Shown piece by piece: positions 46,168-56,371 of a stretch of DNA of 64,000 nucleotides. This DNA is from Linum tenue (Eukaryota > Streptophyta > Magnoliopsida > Malpighiales > Linaceae), in the NCBI GenBank assembly GCA_946122785.1, contig CAMGYJ010000011.1, positions 8,990,001 to 9,054,000 of the forward strand, in the 5' to 3' direction. A program made the translations under genes and the position numbers. The notes under the pieces are model-generated. The model ran no database searches, was not told the origin of the DNA, and saw only the letters and a program-made list of their open reading frames with translations. Position 1 is the first letter of the stretch, and the number at the start of each line of letters is the position of its first letter.

Positions 46168-48873
46168 AAACCGGTTTGCATTTTCTTACCTTTTCCCAAA
46201 ATAAAACTTGCATGTTTAATCTTGCTTTAGACATTTATATAGTTTTAGTTAGTGAATGAATCCCTTCATTGTCAAGTATTATATCAATGATTGTTGGAGA
46301 CTATCTAGTTGCTTAAGGAATGGTTGCAATTGTTGTTGTGTTAGGCATGTGTGCTAGCTTAGCCAACCAATTAAGCTATTTATGGCTAGGGTAGGGCTCG
46401 GCTAGTGAAATAGGATGCTAGAATGTGTGCTTATGATTGTGTATGTGTGTTTGGAGGCCTTGGTGGGCTTTATCTTTATTAATTGGTGGAGTTTGCATGT
46501 CGCCCACCAAGTGCTCGATAAAATGCTCAAACCCCATAAAACTTGTTTTCTTGATCCATTGCTTTTCAATTGAATTTATTTGATTAAGATAGACCCTTAG
46601 GTGTGTGTTTATATGACTTAGGATTGAATCTTTGATGCATGTTCCTTGAGTTTGAAATCTTTGCTCACTTTTGATTTTGTGCTTCATTATGCTTTTAGAG
46701 CTGATAGTTCAAGCTTTGTTTGTTGTCTAATGAGCATGGTTCAGGAAACCGTACCGGACATCATACCGGATTTCTCTCCGGTATGGTATTTTGTGGTACG
46801 ATCGTGGTTCAACCGTTTTGTGCCGGTAAATACCGTTTTTGTAATAATAAAATATTTTTTTTGTCAAAAAACCGTACCAATCCAAAACATAGTACAGTCT
46901 CGGAGTAATACCGTAATAAAACCGAAATATACAAAATGGCGAATAAAAAATCATAAAATATCAACAAATAATTTTCCTCAATTATACCAAACAAAACATT
47001 ATATAATTTTCCCAAAATAAATTATCCCACTATCCAAACTAAACTCATGAGAAATCCCCATGCCCCTTTAAAATAAAGAAAAGAAATCCCCATGCCCCAT
47101 ATTGACATTGATTTCCCATATTCTGCCTCCTCTCTCTCCTGGTCCTTGCTAATGAGTTGATTCTAGCCTTCGCTCGGGGTTTAGAAACCTCTTGAATGAA
47201 ATGTAACCCTTGTTTTTAGGCATCTAGACCTCGGCCCTAGTCGTTACAAAATGCATTTCTACCTATGCACCTCTAGTTTCGTCATGGTAACACTTTGTGC
47301 GGGTGTATAGAGTGAACCTAAGGATGAATTTTGTTGTTCAATAGATCTAGTGAGTTGCCTAATGGTTTGTTTGAACATGTTTTGTGATATTTCTCTTATA
47401 ATGGCGATCCAACCGAGAGTGAGAGTGCTAGTTCTCTTTTCTCTCAACAACGAAAAAACTGAAACCACCCATGATGAGAAGGACCACAAATTCCAATAGA
47501 AGTACCATAACCTGAAATCGAGGAGAAACCACAACAAGCAAAACAAAACAACCAATGGAGGTGACTACGAACTATAATGGACCATCTTTGCAAGAAAGGG
47601 CCTCCGATTTGCAACTACCATATGCTCCAACCATACATCAAATACATCTTAGCATCTAGGGGCCAATTTCTATCTTTTATATCTTTTTCTTTAAATACTT
47701 AATATATTATTGTTTAATTTCACTTTGTGTGGATGTGATTAATCTTCTTTTTAGCTCCTCTTTCGTGGAAGTTTCTCAAGGATCAAACTGACCTACCCTA
47801 TCCTTCCACCCTACAATCACTCGACTTCATCTAATCAGTAACTTCGTTCCCCTATTCTATAAATGTGTGAATGCTTGATCTAGAGAGTGATTGTGGACGA
47901 TGATTTAGCATAATTCAACCACTTGGAGCCTTGTATGCATGCCCAAAATTTTCAAATTTGAGGGCTCCAAGTTGGCCCCTTGTGCATTTTCCCTACACAA
48001 TATGCTTTGAATTGATAGATGATCGATATGTTGTGTTCGCTAGGGAGAAGTTGCATGATTAGAGTACCGGTGTATGAGGGATTTTACTACCTTCTTCCTC
48101 TTTGGTGGGTCGATAATGTTTGGTATTTTAGGAAGAAAATGTGTGCTGGATTCTCCATAATGTTTGAACTCTCAACTTTTACAAAGAGGCTCCCACATAA
48201 GAGGCAACTGAGTATAGGGTTTGAGATAAACCATCAAAGGGTTTTTCTCTTGGCTCGGAGTGGCCTTCGAGAATCTGTTTGGGTTTTGGATAGCTTTATT
48301 GCTTCCCGGTCATCTCTCACTATTTACCATTCCCCAAACATCTCTCCTCACGGAATCGTATGTCAAAGTACAAAGTACCTTTTAGTGATTCAAGAGACCT
48401 CAAGCTTTTGTTTGTACTCAACATGTGTGGCAACCCAATGTGGAGTGTAGGGTGGCAAGTGGTGCTCGGGCTAAGATGAATCCGCCCATCAACTTCCCCA
48501 TATGTGACCTTGATAGGGAAGGCAATGATCCATCCACTCTTAGTCGTGAGGGAGAGATGCTTAGTTGCTAGAGATTGGTGCAATGCGTGTCAACATTGAA
48601 AAAGGAGACCAATAAATGATAAATCCTACATCGAAAGAAAGAATAAAGAGCACCCTATAGAGTTCCTGTGCTTAACGGTTGTTGAGAAATCCCCCGATGC
48701 ACACCTTGAATGTTCATCCTAAGGTAGTAGGTATGGTCCTCATCAGGGAGTTCGTGTCTGCAATGTGAGATGATAGTAATGTTTTCTCATCTTCGTCTAC
48801 TCTTCTGTATGAAATGAAGAACTAGAGTGCACCTCTCATTAATTTGTCTATTAAGTTGCATTGGTTTGAGTAG
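46168..48873 (+). other. Long non-coding 3' region of element D
   Basis: No gene supported. The inverted repeat CTTGGAGCC (47,922-47,930) and GGCTCCAAG (47,963-47,971) is shared with A, B and E. A block at about 46,727-47,030 rich in ACCGTACC/GGTACGG words looks like a later insertion, possibly a hAT derivative, but I could not define its ends. Confidence 0.6.
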
Positions 48874-48914
48874 GTTTGCTTAGGGACAAGCAAACGCTTA
48901 AGTGTGGGGGAGTT
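48874..48914 (+). promoter_or_regulatory. Polypurine tract and preceding hairpin of element D
   Basis: GTTTGCTTA and CAAGCAAAC pair around a GGGA loop with one closing mismatch (48,874-48,895). CTTAAGTGTGGGGGAGTT then abuts the 3' LTR. Confidence 0.8.
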
Positions 48915-50435
48915 TGATAACACTTAAAATAGGTGTAATTTATCCCCTATTCTCAAGGCATTTCATGCTAATCCGTGTCTAGGCTACATATCAAGTTATT
49001 TATTCCCATATTCGTTCCTATTTGCAAAACATGCATTTTGGCATAGGTATTCATGATATGAAGGTTTATGATGAAATTCCAGGTCTTATATTCATTTGGG
49101 ATTGATCGAGAATCGATTGGAGTTCATCTGAGCATGATTGGGAAGCATAGAAGCAAGAAGGGAAGAAAAGGCATAGGTCACGACCACAAGTCACGGTCGT
49201 GACCATGTTCGTGGGCTGAAGATTGTGGTCGTGAATCCGACCAAGAAGAAGGCAAATAGTTTCATCTTTTTTGAATTGCGGACATGGCATATTTTGACCG
49301 CAAAAAATATCGCGTCCCGTACACAAAGATCACAGCCGCAAAATTATGAAGGAGGACGCGATCTCAGAGCTTATAGAAGGAGTCAAAATGCGTCATTTCG
49401 GGTGATTCAAGGATGTTCCAACTGTTAACAGCCAGGTCATGCCCTCAAGGCCGTGACCAACATCAGCTGCCTATAAATACTCCCTTTTCTGCACTTTTCA
49501 AAGGAGAGCCAAACTAGAGTGAGAAGTTAAGGTTTTGGATTGTTTTTTACAGAGGGAAACACCTTGGGAGATCTTAATTGAAGATCCAATCCACCCAAGG
49601 AACAAAAGAAGGTGCAAGCAAGGAGAAGAAGATTGCTTCCATCACTCCCTCTCTTCTAGTTTGTGTTTTGTTTCTCTCTCTATGACATGAATCTCTAATG
49701 GTTATTTAGGAAATATGAACCCTAGTTTATAGGTTGTGTATGTATGGGTTTTGAATGAATGTGTCTATCTAGTTGAATTTCCTGCTTCTCTATCTTTGAT
49801 TGTGCTAGGGTACTTGAGCTTCTACGCTGGGTATGGAGTTTTAGGGTTAGACAAGTATGTGCCAACTAGAAAATTAGGGTTAGATAAATGAATATGATCT
49901 TATGGTGGACGAGATGACCGTACCCCTGCCATAGGAATGCCTTCCTAGATAGAATTAGGGATGTATCCCTCGATGTGGACAGTGGGTAGTACCCATTGAA
50001 ATGAGCTATGTTCTTAAAGCCCCAGATACAATAACCTAGATCGAGGTTACTGACATGGATTTAGGGGAGGCGTACTCGAAGGCGTGTGGATAACCATGAA
50101 AGCCTACAGAAAAGAGCTCATTCACCACATTCGCTTAACCCTACATGACAACCATAGCTAGGATGATTTGACCCTAGGAAACCATTTCATCTCTGGCAAC
50201 CTCCCAACCACTTGGTTGGTTCGGTTGTTTAGGAGTATGTTAGCTTAGTTGTACCTCAAAACTCGTTTAGGCTAGATAGTAAATTAGTTTTGAAGTAGCA
50301 GCAGATCCATGGACCTGTGTAATTCGACCTAGTGAGTCAACCCTTTACTACATTGCCGTTCTAGGCTATACTTTTCTTAGATTGGAGTAGCATTTGTTGA
50401 TAATAGACGTTTAACTTGGTTAACTCGAGTGATCA
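48915..50435 (+). repeat. 3' LTR of element D
   Basis: It is 1521 bp, from TGATAACACTTAAAATAGG to GAGTGATCA. A perfect 10-bp inverted repeat GGTCACGACC (49,176-49,185) and GGTCGTGACC (49,195-49,204) leads its palindrome cluster. Confidence 0.88.
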
Positions 50436-50440
50436 TTGGG

Positions 50441-51160
50441 AAATAACAAGAAGAGATGGGCCTGTACGTTTTGTACTCCACCCATTTTGTGTTATGGGCA
50501 GTATAATATTTAGTGATTGAAAGATCACCCAGCACACACTTGGCTATTTGTTCCTTCAGCTCATAAACCCTTACATTGTCCTCTTGATTGAATCGATCTT
50601 TCAGACTATCCCATACATCCTTAACTACTTTAAAAGCCACAACGATGTTAGCTATATCCTCAGACAAAGAATTATAGATCCAACTATGGACTGTTCCATC
50701 GCATCTAAGCCATGACTGGTAAATAGGATATCCAACAGATGGTACAGGAATCATACCATTCACGAATTGCATCTTGTTTCTTGTACTGAGCGCAACCTCC
50801 ATAACTTGGCTCCACAAATTGTAGTTCTGGTCCGTCAATATCATCAAAATAACGGTGGTCAGACCACCAACATGAGAACAAAGATAATAGGGATTCAGAT
50901 ACGGATCTTCATACTGAAGGAAATGGGGAATTTGTGGGTTGATTGGTTGTGCAGCAAAGGGTTGTAGTGGGTTTTGATGAGGTAGAGTTTGCGAGGATGA
51001 ATTTGATTCTGTCAGCTCCTCTTGAGCTTAAGCTTGAGTTTTGTATCATCACTGACATGACCATCAACAACAGCACCCTAACCTGACATGGCGAAGCAAA
51101 ATTCACCACAAAGCGGCTAGGGTTTGAGAAGGAAAAATGAGAACTAAAGTGTCCTGTAAA
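50441..51160 (-). pseudogene. Copia C Gag N-terminal part
   Basis: ILTDQNYNLWSQVMEVALST, WLRCDGTVHSWIYNSLSEDI and VKDVWDSLKDRFNQEDNVRV are typical copia Gag motifs. The frame is cut at YRPISSC by element D and resumes at 17,637. A stop lies soon after the presumed start near 51,085. Confidence 0.85.
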
Positions 51161-51163
51161 CAT

Positions 51164-51175
51164 GCTCTGATACCA
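51164..51175 (-). promoter_or_regulatory. Primer-binding site of copia C (initiator tRNA-Met)
   Basis: The minus strand reads TGGTATCAGAGC directly after the LTR end TTCTTATCA, matching the 3' end of initiator tRNA-Met. Confidence 0.9.
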
Positions 51176-51557
51176 TGATAAGAAAATCAAGAGTAGGGTT
51201 TTTGGGAAGGGATCTCAATAGAGAGCCTTCGTTTTCTGATCTTGCATATATATTGCAGAGTTCCTTTTTAGAGATAAAGAAAAAGATGAACGACCACTCT
51301 ATAGTAAAACAGAAAACTAACAATGAACCTAACCAATGACGAGTTAAACACATGTATCCAATAACTATTTACAACTTCAAATGGAACGACTGCGTTCTGA
51401 ATTAAGAGAGCAAGCCTTTAGTTGAGTTTGAGTAAATGGAGATTGACGACGTTCGGTGTGATTAACTATCAGTATGTAGCAACTTCTTTGTATCCATGAA
51501 GATCTCTGAAGGTTGAGCTGCTGCTAGTGTGATCCGGGATTGATCAATTCTTTATTA
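51176..51557 (-). repeat. 5' LTR of copia C
   Basis: It is about 382 bp and pairs with 13,017-13,796 once the MITE is removed there. It shows the empty MITE site. Confidence 0.85.
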
Positions 51558-51645
51558 GGACTTTCCTCGGGATTGATTTTCACCATCCGCTAACTTCCTT
51601 GTTTGTTTCTGTGATTTCTGCGTCACCTGCATCCAAGGCCCATAA

Positions 51646-51837
51646 TCAGAGGGTGTTTCCGACATTTGCTGTCAGCGATGAAAAAGACTGTCCTGCTTCG
51701 TGGGAGGCAAAAAATGCGAGTTGATCCTTACTTCTATTTTGTGGGCAGGTTTCATTGGAGTGTCCAATCCAACCACATGTGTAGCATATAGTTGGCAGGG
51801 GGTGCTTGCTTTGATCAAAGTATGCAGCAACAATCAA
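51646..51837 (-). pseudogene. CCHC zinc-knuckle fragment of a non-LTR (DUF4283-like) protein
   Basis: LPTICYTCGWIGHSNETCP is a complete C-x2-C-x4-H-x4-C knuckle in the context common in plant LINE ORF1-type proteins (preceded by VAAYFDQSKHP). Nothing else of a LINE is seen nearby, so this is a small remnant. Confidence 0.6.
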
Positions 51838-51929
51838 TCAAAGAAGAACCTTGATTGAACGAATAATAAGAACAAAAACATATTGTTCTTGAGTGTTTGA
51901 GATAGAACGGAACCAAACATGCAATTCCA

Positions 51930-52061
51930 CACCTGGGGAAAGGGTCGATTGGTATAGGGATAGATGCTCGGCCACGATCAACGTGTTCTTGATCGATACA
52001 AGAGCTCAACGAGCTTGGAACAGTCAACCTCATCTCAGTGAGCAAGTTGACCCATGACCAA
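51930..52061 (+). pseudogene. Copia F, left piece before element E
   Basis: NLISVSKLTHDQ at 52,028-52,061 is the conserved segment between protease and integrase of copia. It joins in register to the sequence after element E (STHILTF, then ESDSCQIEDLVT). The part upstream is too decayed to read. Confidence 0.75.
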
Positions 52062-53409
52062 TGATAGACAGTTAATTACACATTTTTACCCATGTTCTTA
52101 CACCGTTTGAGGTGTTGGTTCTCGTGTTTTAGGCCGATTTCAGGCTAGGTTGTGCTTGTTTGTGATATTTCAGGTCCTAGAACGTGAATGGAGGCTTGGG
52201 AGCGAGTTTGGGGTCGATTGGACGAAGATCGGACGCGTGGCGAGGTGCTAAGGAAGCCGCACGGGCATTCCTGGACATCACACGGCCGTGCAACTCACAT
52301 TTGTGGCCGTGTGATTTTCGTCGAGAGCAAACACGGGCAAGATGGAAATCCCACACGGCCGTGCGACCCTGGCCGTGTGGGAAGCCTGAAGATCGAACTA
52401 ATTGATACGCCGCGTTTTGACTCACACGGGCAACTGGGTGAGCCACACGGCCGTGTGGCCTGCCCATGTGAGTCGGGAAATCCTGGTTTTTCAGCCAATT
52501 TCGAGCCAATAGAGAGAGGATCGGACTTTTTGAGCAAAAAACAGAGCCCTAGAGAGAGAAAGGACGAAGAACACATCCTAGAAGCTATCTTGGAGCTGGG
52601 TTTCATCGAATCGAGCTTGGAGATCGTCCTAGGAGTGGAAATCATCATCCCGGAGCAGATTTTCCTCATCTTTATGAGTATGACTACTCCGATTACTGTT
52701 TTCTTCTCTCTCTCTATGGAGTAGAACCTCTCTCTCACTTGGGGATGAAGAACCCTAGTTCTATGTGTTAGGGATTGATTGTAATGACTTGGGATGATAT
52801 TACTGTTTGATTTTAATCGAATGATGCATGTTTATTGAGTCAATTGAAGTCTGATCAACTTTTCCTGATTCCTGCTGCAATCTGAGATAGATAGAATCTG
52901 ATTAGGTTGCTAGAGTCTCATCATTCGGTAGTAGGAGATTGGCTATACGAGAATTAGCCAGTTTACTGCTTTGTACTGGAATCCAATTCCAGTAGTGGAG
53001 TTCTGTTCTTACTGCTTCAGCTTTCTATCCCGGTGAAGACTAGTCGTCTGCCGAGTAGTTAGACTGAGAGGGCTTGGTCAGCTTAAGAGATTCCAAGCTA
53101 CTGTCGGATCTTCCGCAGTCTAATCAACAGTAAATCAACCCAGGGAAATACAATTGAACCTAACTAAGGAGGTAGGGGGACTCGTTCCCGAGTGACTCTT
53201 ACCTGCTTGAGAAAACCGTATCAATTCCTGCTTTCTTTCTGCTTTTGCTTTTACACAACAAACACTTAACTTAGTTGGCTAGATAATAGAGAATCACTGA
53301 GTAAGCAGTAGATCTAGACCCCGGGTTGATAATATAACTTGTCACTTTACTGCATTCCCGGACTGCGATTACACTTGGTCGCAGTTTGGTGTTGTGTTTT
53401 AGAGCATCA
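52062..53409 (+). repeat. 5' LTR of element E
   Basis: It is 1348 bp, from TGATAGACAGTTAATTACAC to TTTTAGAGCATCA. The palindrome cluster at 52,255-52,470 includes a perfect CCACACGGCCGTGTGG at 52,443-52,458. Confidence 0.92.
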
Positions 53410-53414
53410 AATTT

Positions 53415-53431
53415 TGGCGCCGTTGCCGGGG
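53415..53431 (+). promoter_or_regulatory. Primer-binding site of element E (tRNA-Asp)
   Basis: TGGCGCCGTTGCCGGGG lies 5 bp after the LTR, identical to A and B. Confidence 0.9.
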
Positions 53432-53542
53432 ACTTTCTAGATTATTAGGAAAGGCAGTAGTTTGTTACTTTAGCGTTTTTCTTTTCTTTTCCATCCTTGC
53501 TTTTCACTTGCGTGTTTTTTTTTGTTGGTGTAGGTCTGAATC

Positions 53543-54684
53543 ATGGATCCTCATGGCTTCTCCAACCATTGGGGGTATCCACCACCATCCGAGTGGTATT
53601 ACCCCGAGACTTCCTGGAGCAATCAAGGAGGAGAAGACTATGGATTCAGGTTCCAGTACCAACCCCCTTACTACGGAGAACAATCAGACCCCTGGGCATA
53701 TCAAGAACAACCTCATTACCAAGAAGACTTTCTCCCACAACCAGAAGGGCCATCAGAGCTGGAGTTAGCCATGGAGGCCTTCACGGGCCACTCTACAGAG
53801 CCATGCTACACTTCACTGGAAGATCCGAACAAACAATTAAGGCTTCTCGTGGAGCAGTTTGCTCGAGACACTGAGAGATCATGCTCCAAGATGGATCTTC
53901 AAATCAAAGCCCTTGCCGCTTCCGATCCCTCATTTCTCCATGATATGGAGGAGATTGTTCAGCGCTCAACGAAGCAAACAGAGTGGGTGCTGCAAGTTTG
54001 CTCACATCTTGCTCAATATCACCTTTCTGCTACCACGCTAGAAGAGGTGGAGGATGACAAAGGCTATGGGAGCGATCACACCAATTATGCTCTAACATGC
54101 TGGGCCCGTGCGAGGAGATACAAGATGATTCCATTGAAGAAATTGTTTGGCGACTTGCTCTCTAATCTGTTCTAGAAGAAGAAGAGCGAGCAAGGATGAG
54201 GAAGGAAGTTGTGGAGGATGAGGAAGAAAGAAAAGAAGAGGTAGTTCTTGATCTTTTCCCAGGGGAGAGACCACATTTTGAAGAAGGAAGGGGGGTTGAG
54301 GAAGCCATTGGCGTCCAGGCTGAGGATGAAGTTGAGGTGGAAGAGGCTTGCACCGGCCCTATGTTACATTTGATATCTCCACCAAACTTCGAGGAGCTGC
54401 TTGGCAAGGACCCATTTGCAGTGTCTCTTTGCCAGACCAAGACCACATCAACATCAATTCCTCTTGGTGGATGCGATGGTGGTCAATCGAATATATCTTA
54501 TCTGGTTCGGGGCAATGAGACAAGAGCAGACACGAAGGAGAGGTCTCGAGAGTGGAGACTTCATCTTCCTCAAGGCCACGAGCCATCTGCATCACCTATT
54601 ACATCCCATGCTCGTGACTTGAGACTTCACCTCATTAATGAGAACCTCAACTTCAAGGAGGTTCTGGGATGGACCGAAACTTAG
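53543..54684 (+). CDS. Element E ORF of unknown function
   Basis: No known family recognised. It starts MDPHGFSNHWGYPPPSEWYY, and the Pro/Tyr/Gln-rich N-terminus runs about 80 residues. A helical block follows: LRLLVEQFARDTERSCSKMD, then HDMEEIVQRSTKQTEWVLQV. A frame change near 54,060-54,110 and one TAA at about 54,161 precede an acidic coil (EEEERARMRKEVVEDEEERK). Next come PNFEELLGKDPFAVSLCQTK and SIPLGGCDGGQS. The C-terminal motif is ARDLRLHLINENLNFKEVLG, ending WTET. The same blocks in the same order occur in element D. The position after the primer site suggests a Gag-like structural or RNA-binding role, but no capsid or knuckle motif is seen. Confidence 0.65.
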
Positions 54685-54721
54685 GAGCCACCGTCCGGCT
54701 CACGACGGTAAAGAAGCGCTT

Positions 54722-54739
54722 GTGGGGAGGCAACCCCAC
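54722..54739 (+). other. Conserved post-ORF hairpin of element E
   Basis: Arms GTGGGG and CCCCAC enclose AGGCAA, after ACGGTAAAGAAGCGCTT, about 40 bp past the ORF stop. Confidence 0.8.
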
Positions 54740-56330
54740 CAAGCCCCGTTGACTGGTCCACATCCAGTCTCCCGCAGCATTTCAATCCGGTAACATTGTT
54801 CCCCTTATCTCTCCCTCTACTCCATTGAGGGCAATGTCGTGCTTAAGTGTGGGGGGGTGCTTTGTATCGGTTGGAATATATATTTGGGTGCTTGGAGCCT
54901 AGTCCGCTGTCCGAATCTTACGATTTGAGGGCTCCAAGTACTGGTGTTTGATCATATTGGCACTGTGTTTTGATTGATGAATTGAATGGTTTTCGGATTG
55001 ATGCATGACAGCTTGATTGTGACTAGGACAACCTATGATGAGGACTGAGACGTGCAGTAGAATTGTGTAGGGGTTCAGTTTTTCAACTGTTTGCTTACCA
55101 ACTGTGACTTGATTTAATCACTTGTTCTTGACAGTCGTTTATGCATCTAGTTCAGGGTATCAGAATGTGAGATAGAGCATATAGGTAGCCATGTGAGATT
55201 TGAGCCTGCTCGTTTCTTTCTTGTGCGATAAATCCCTCTTCCATGATGTGTAGCATTCACGTTGTCACTAGCTAAGATGATGGGGGCATAGGATTAGCCC
55301 ACGACCAAATTTGACTGTCCTGATGTGTCATATCCCCTAGTCAGCCCTTTTGAGCCGTGTGTTATCCTTTCTTTTGGTCCGAAATGAAAAAAAAATCACC
55401 CTTTTGCATCTTTTAGAAGGTTCCACAGAGTGGTTTTTACATATTCTCTGCTGTTTCTGCTAAATTTGATGTGAGTGTTGGAGGTAGTGCTTAAAAGTTG
55501 GGCAGGTATTTGAAATATGTGCAGAAGTGGTGGCTCTCTTAAGAAATGAAAAGAAAATGAAAGAAAAAAACAAAGAAAAATTGAAAGAAAAGAGAGCCAC
55601 TACCAAAAATCTGAATAATGCCCATTAAGTAGTGTTTCTTAGCAGTCTGGCTTGGAAATGCTGACATTTATACCTCCTTCGCTCTTGTGCTCTTGAGATA
55701 TAGAGTAATGCAGAATAGCAGAAAGGAAATACCGGTTTGTTTGACTGTGATTGTTTGGGTTTGGAAATGTGGAACCTTGTGCTATGAATACTTCCACCAC
55801 CTAAAAGGCCTTTTCCCCGTGTCCAAAACCCTAGCCAATCATTTGAACCTGTGTCTAAGACCTCCTGATTAGATAGTGGTGACACCCCATATGTGAACTC
55901 TAGCATTTAGAGGCTGCCATCATGGTGAAGAGATGTTAGGGATTGAGAGAAATAACATTCGCATCAAATTGTCCTGACCCCACTGGCCGAGAGTGAGTGA
56001 TTCATTTTCATATTCTATATACTCTTGTACCCCGGTGAGGACCTAGATTGCTCGGTCTCTATTCTGATGTCTTGAGTTGGATGCATGAGTTGACTGTTTT
56101 GAGTAAGTGGTTGAGTCAAGTCTAGGTTGGTTGGTGAATAGAAGGGAGACTCTTCCTTTACTCGATTTTGCTGCACTCGAATGTCCTTTGTGGTGGTTGT
56201 CCAGGTTGCTATTGAAGTTGGTCATGTATTGATGTTTGAAAACCAGTACGATTCACGTGTTCTGTGCCTTTATGACTTGTCCCCAATGTTGGTTGATTGA
56301 AATATGTGAGCTTACCTTGTATCTGACTTG
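54740..56330 (+). other. Non-coding 3' region of element E
   Basis: It contains the hairpin CATTG/AGGG/CAATG (54,823-54,836) followed by TTAAGTGTGGGGGGG (54,843-54,857), then the inverted repeat CTTGGAGCC (54,891-54,899) and GGCTCCAAG (54,930-54,938). Around 55,280-55,380 it aligns with the inverted sequence of element J near 63,600-63,700. No protein-coding frame is convincing. Confidence 0.75.
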
Positions 56331-56371
56331 GTTTGCTTGGGGACAAGCAAACGGTTAAGTGTGGGGGAGTT
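56331..56371 (+). promoter_or_regulatory. Polypurine tract and preceding hairpin of element E
   Basis: A perfect 9-bp stem, GTTTGCTTG (56,331-56,339) and CAAGCAAAC (56,344-56,352), is closed by a GGGA tetraloop. TTAAGTGTGGGGGAGTT then abuts the 3' LTR. Confidence 0.88.

Larger units (their letters stand above)
17643..50435 (+). mobile_element. Non-autonomous Athila-like element D, inserted in copia C
   Basis: Perfect 5-bp target copies TTGGG lie at 17,638-17,642 and 50,436-50,440. The 5' LTR is in two pieces (17,643-17,724 and 43,466-44,764) because a TRIM cluster, with its own passengers, sits inside it. Next come a degenerate primer site (44,771-44,787), an ORF of unknown function (44,910-46,135), a long non-coding 3' region, and the 3' LTR (48,915-50,435). 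There is no protease, RT or integrase, so D depended on enzymes supplied in trans. Confidence 0.85.
13017..51557 (-). mobile_element. Ty1/copia retrotransposon C, split by element D
   Basis: The 5' LTR is at 51,176-51,557, the primer site at 51,164-51,175, gag at about 51,160-50,441 continuing at 17,637-17,326, then protease, integrase, RT and RNase H down to 14,090, and the 3' LTR at 13,017-13,796. The order PR-IN-RT-RH is diagnostic of copia. The flanks are GGAGT (13,012-13,016) and GGACT (51,558-51,562), a 4/5 target duplication. Multiple stops and frameshifts show it is dead. Everything between 17,638 and 50,440 inserted later. Confidence 0.85.

Noticed and set aside
46727..47030. Insertion with ACCGTACC/GGTACGG words in element D
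   Set aside because: It looks foreign to the element but its ends and target duplication are not identifiable by eye.
52177..52738. Paired frames on both strands repeated at 56,489-57,050
   Set aside because: They lie inside the two LTRs of element E and reflect palindromic LTR sequence; they contain no known motif.
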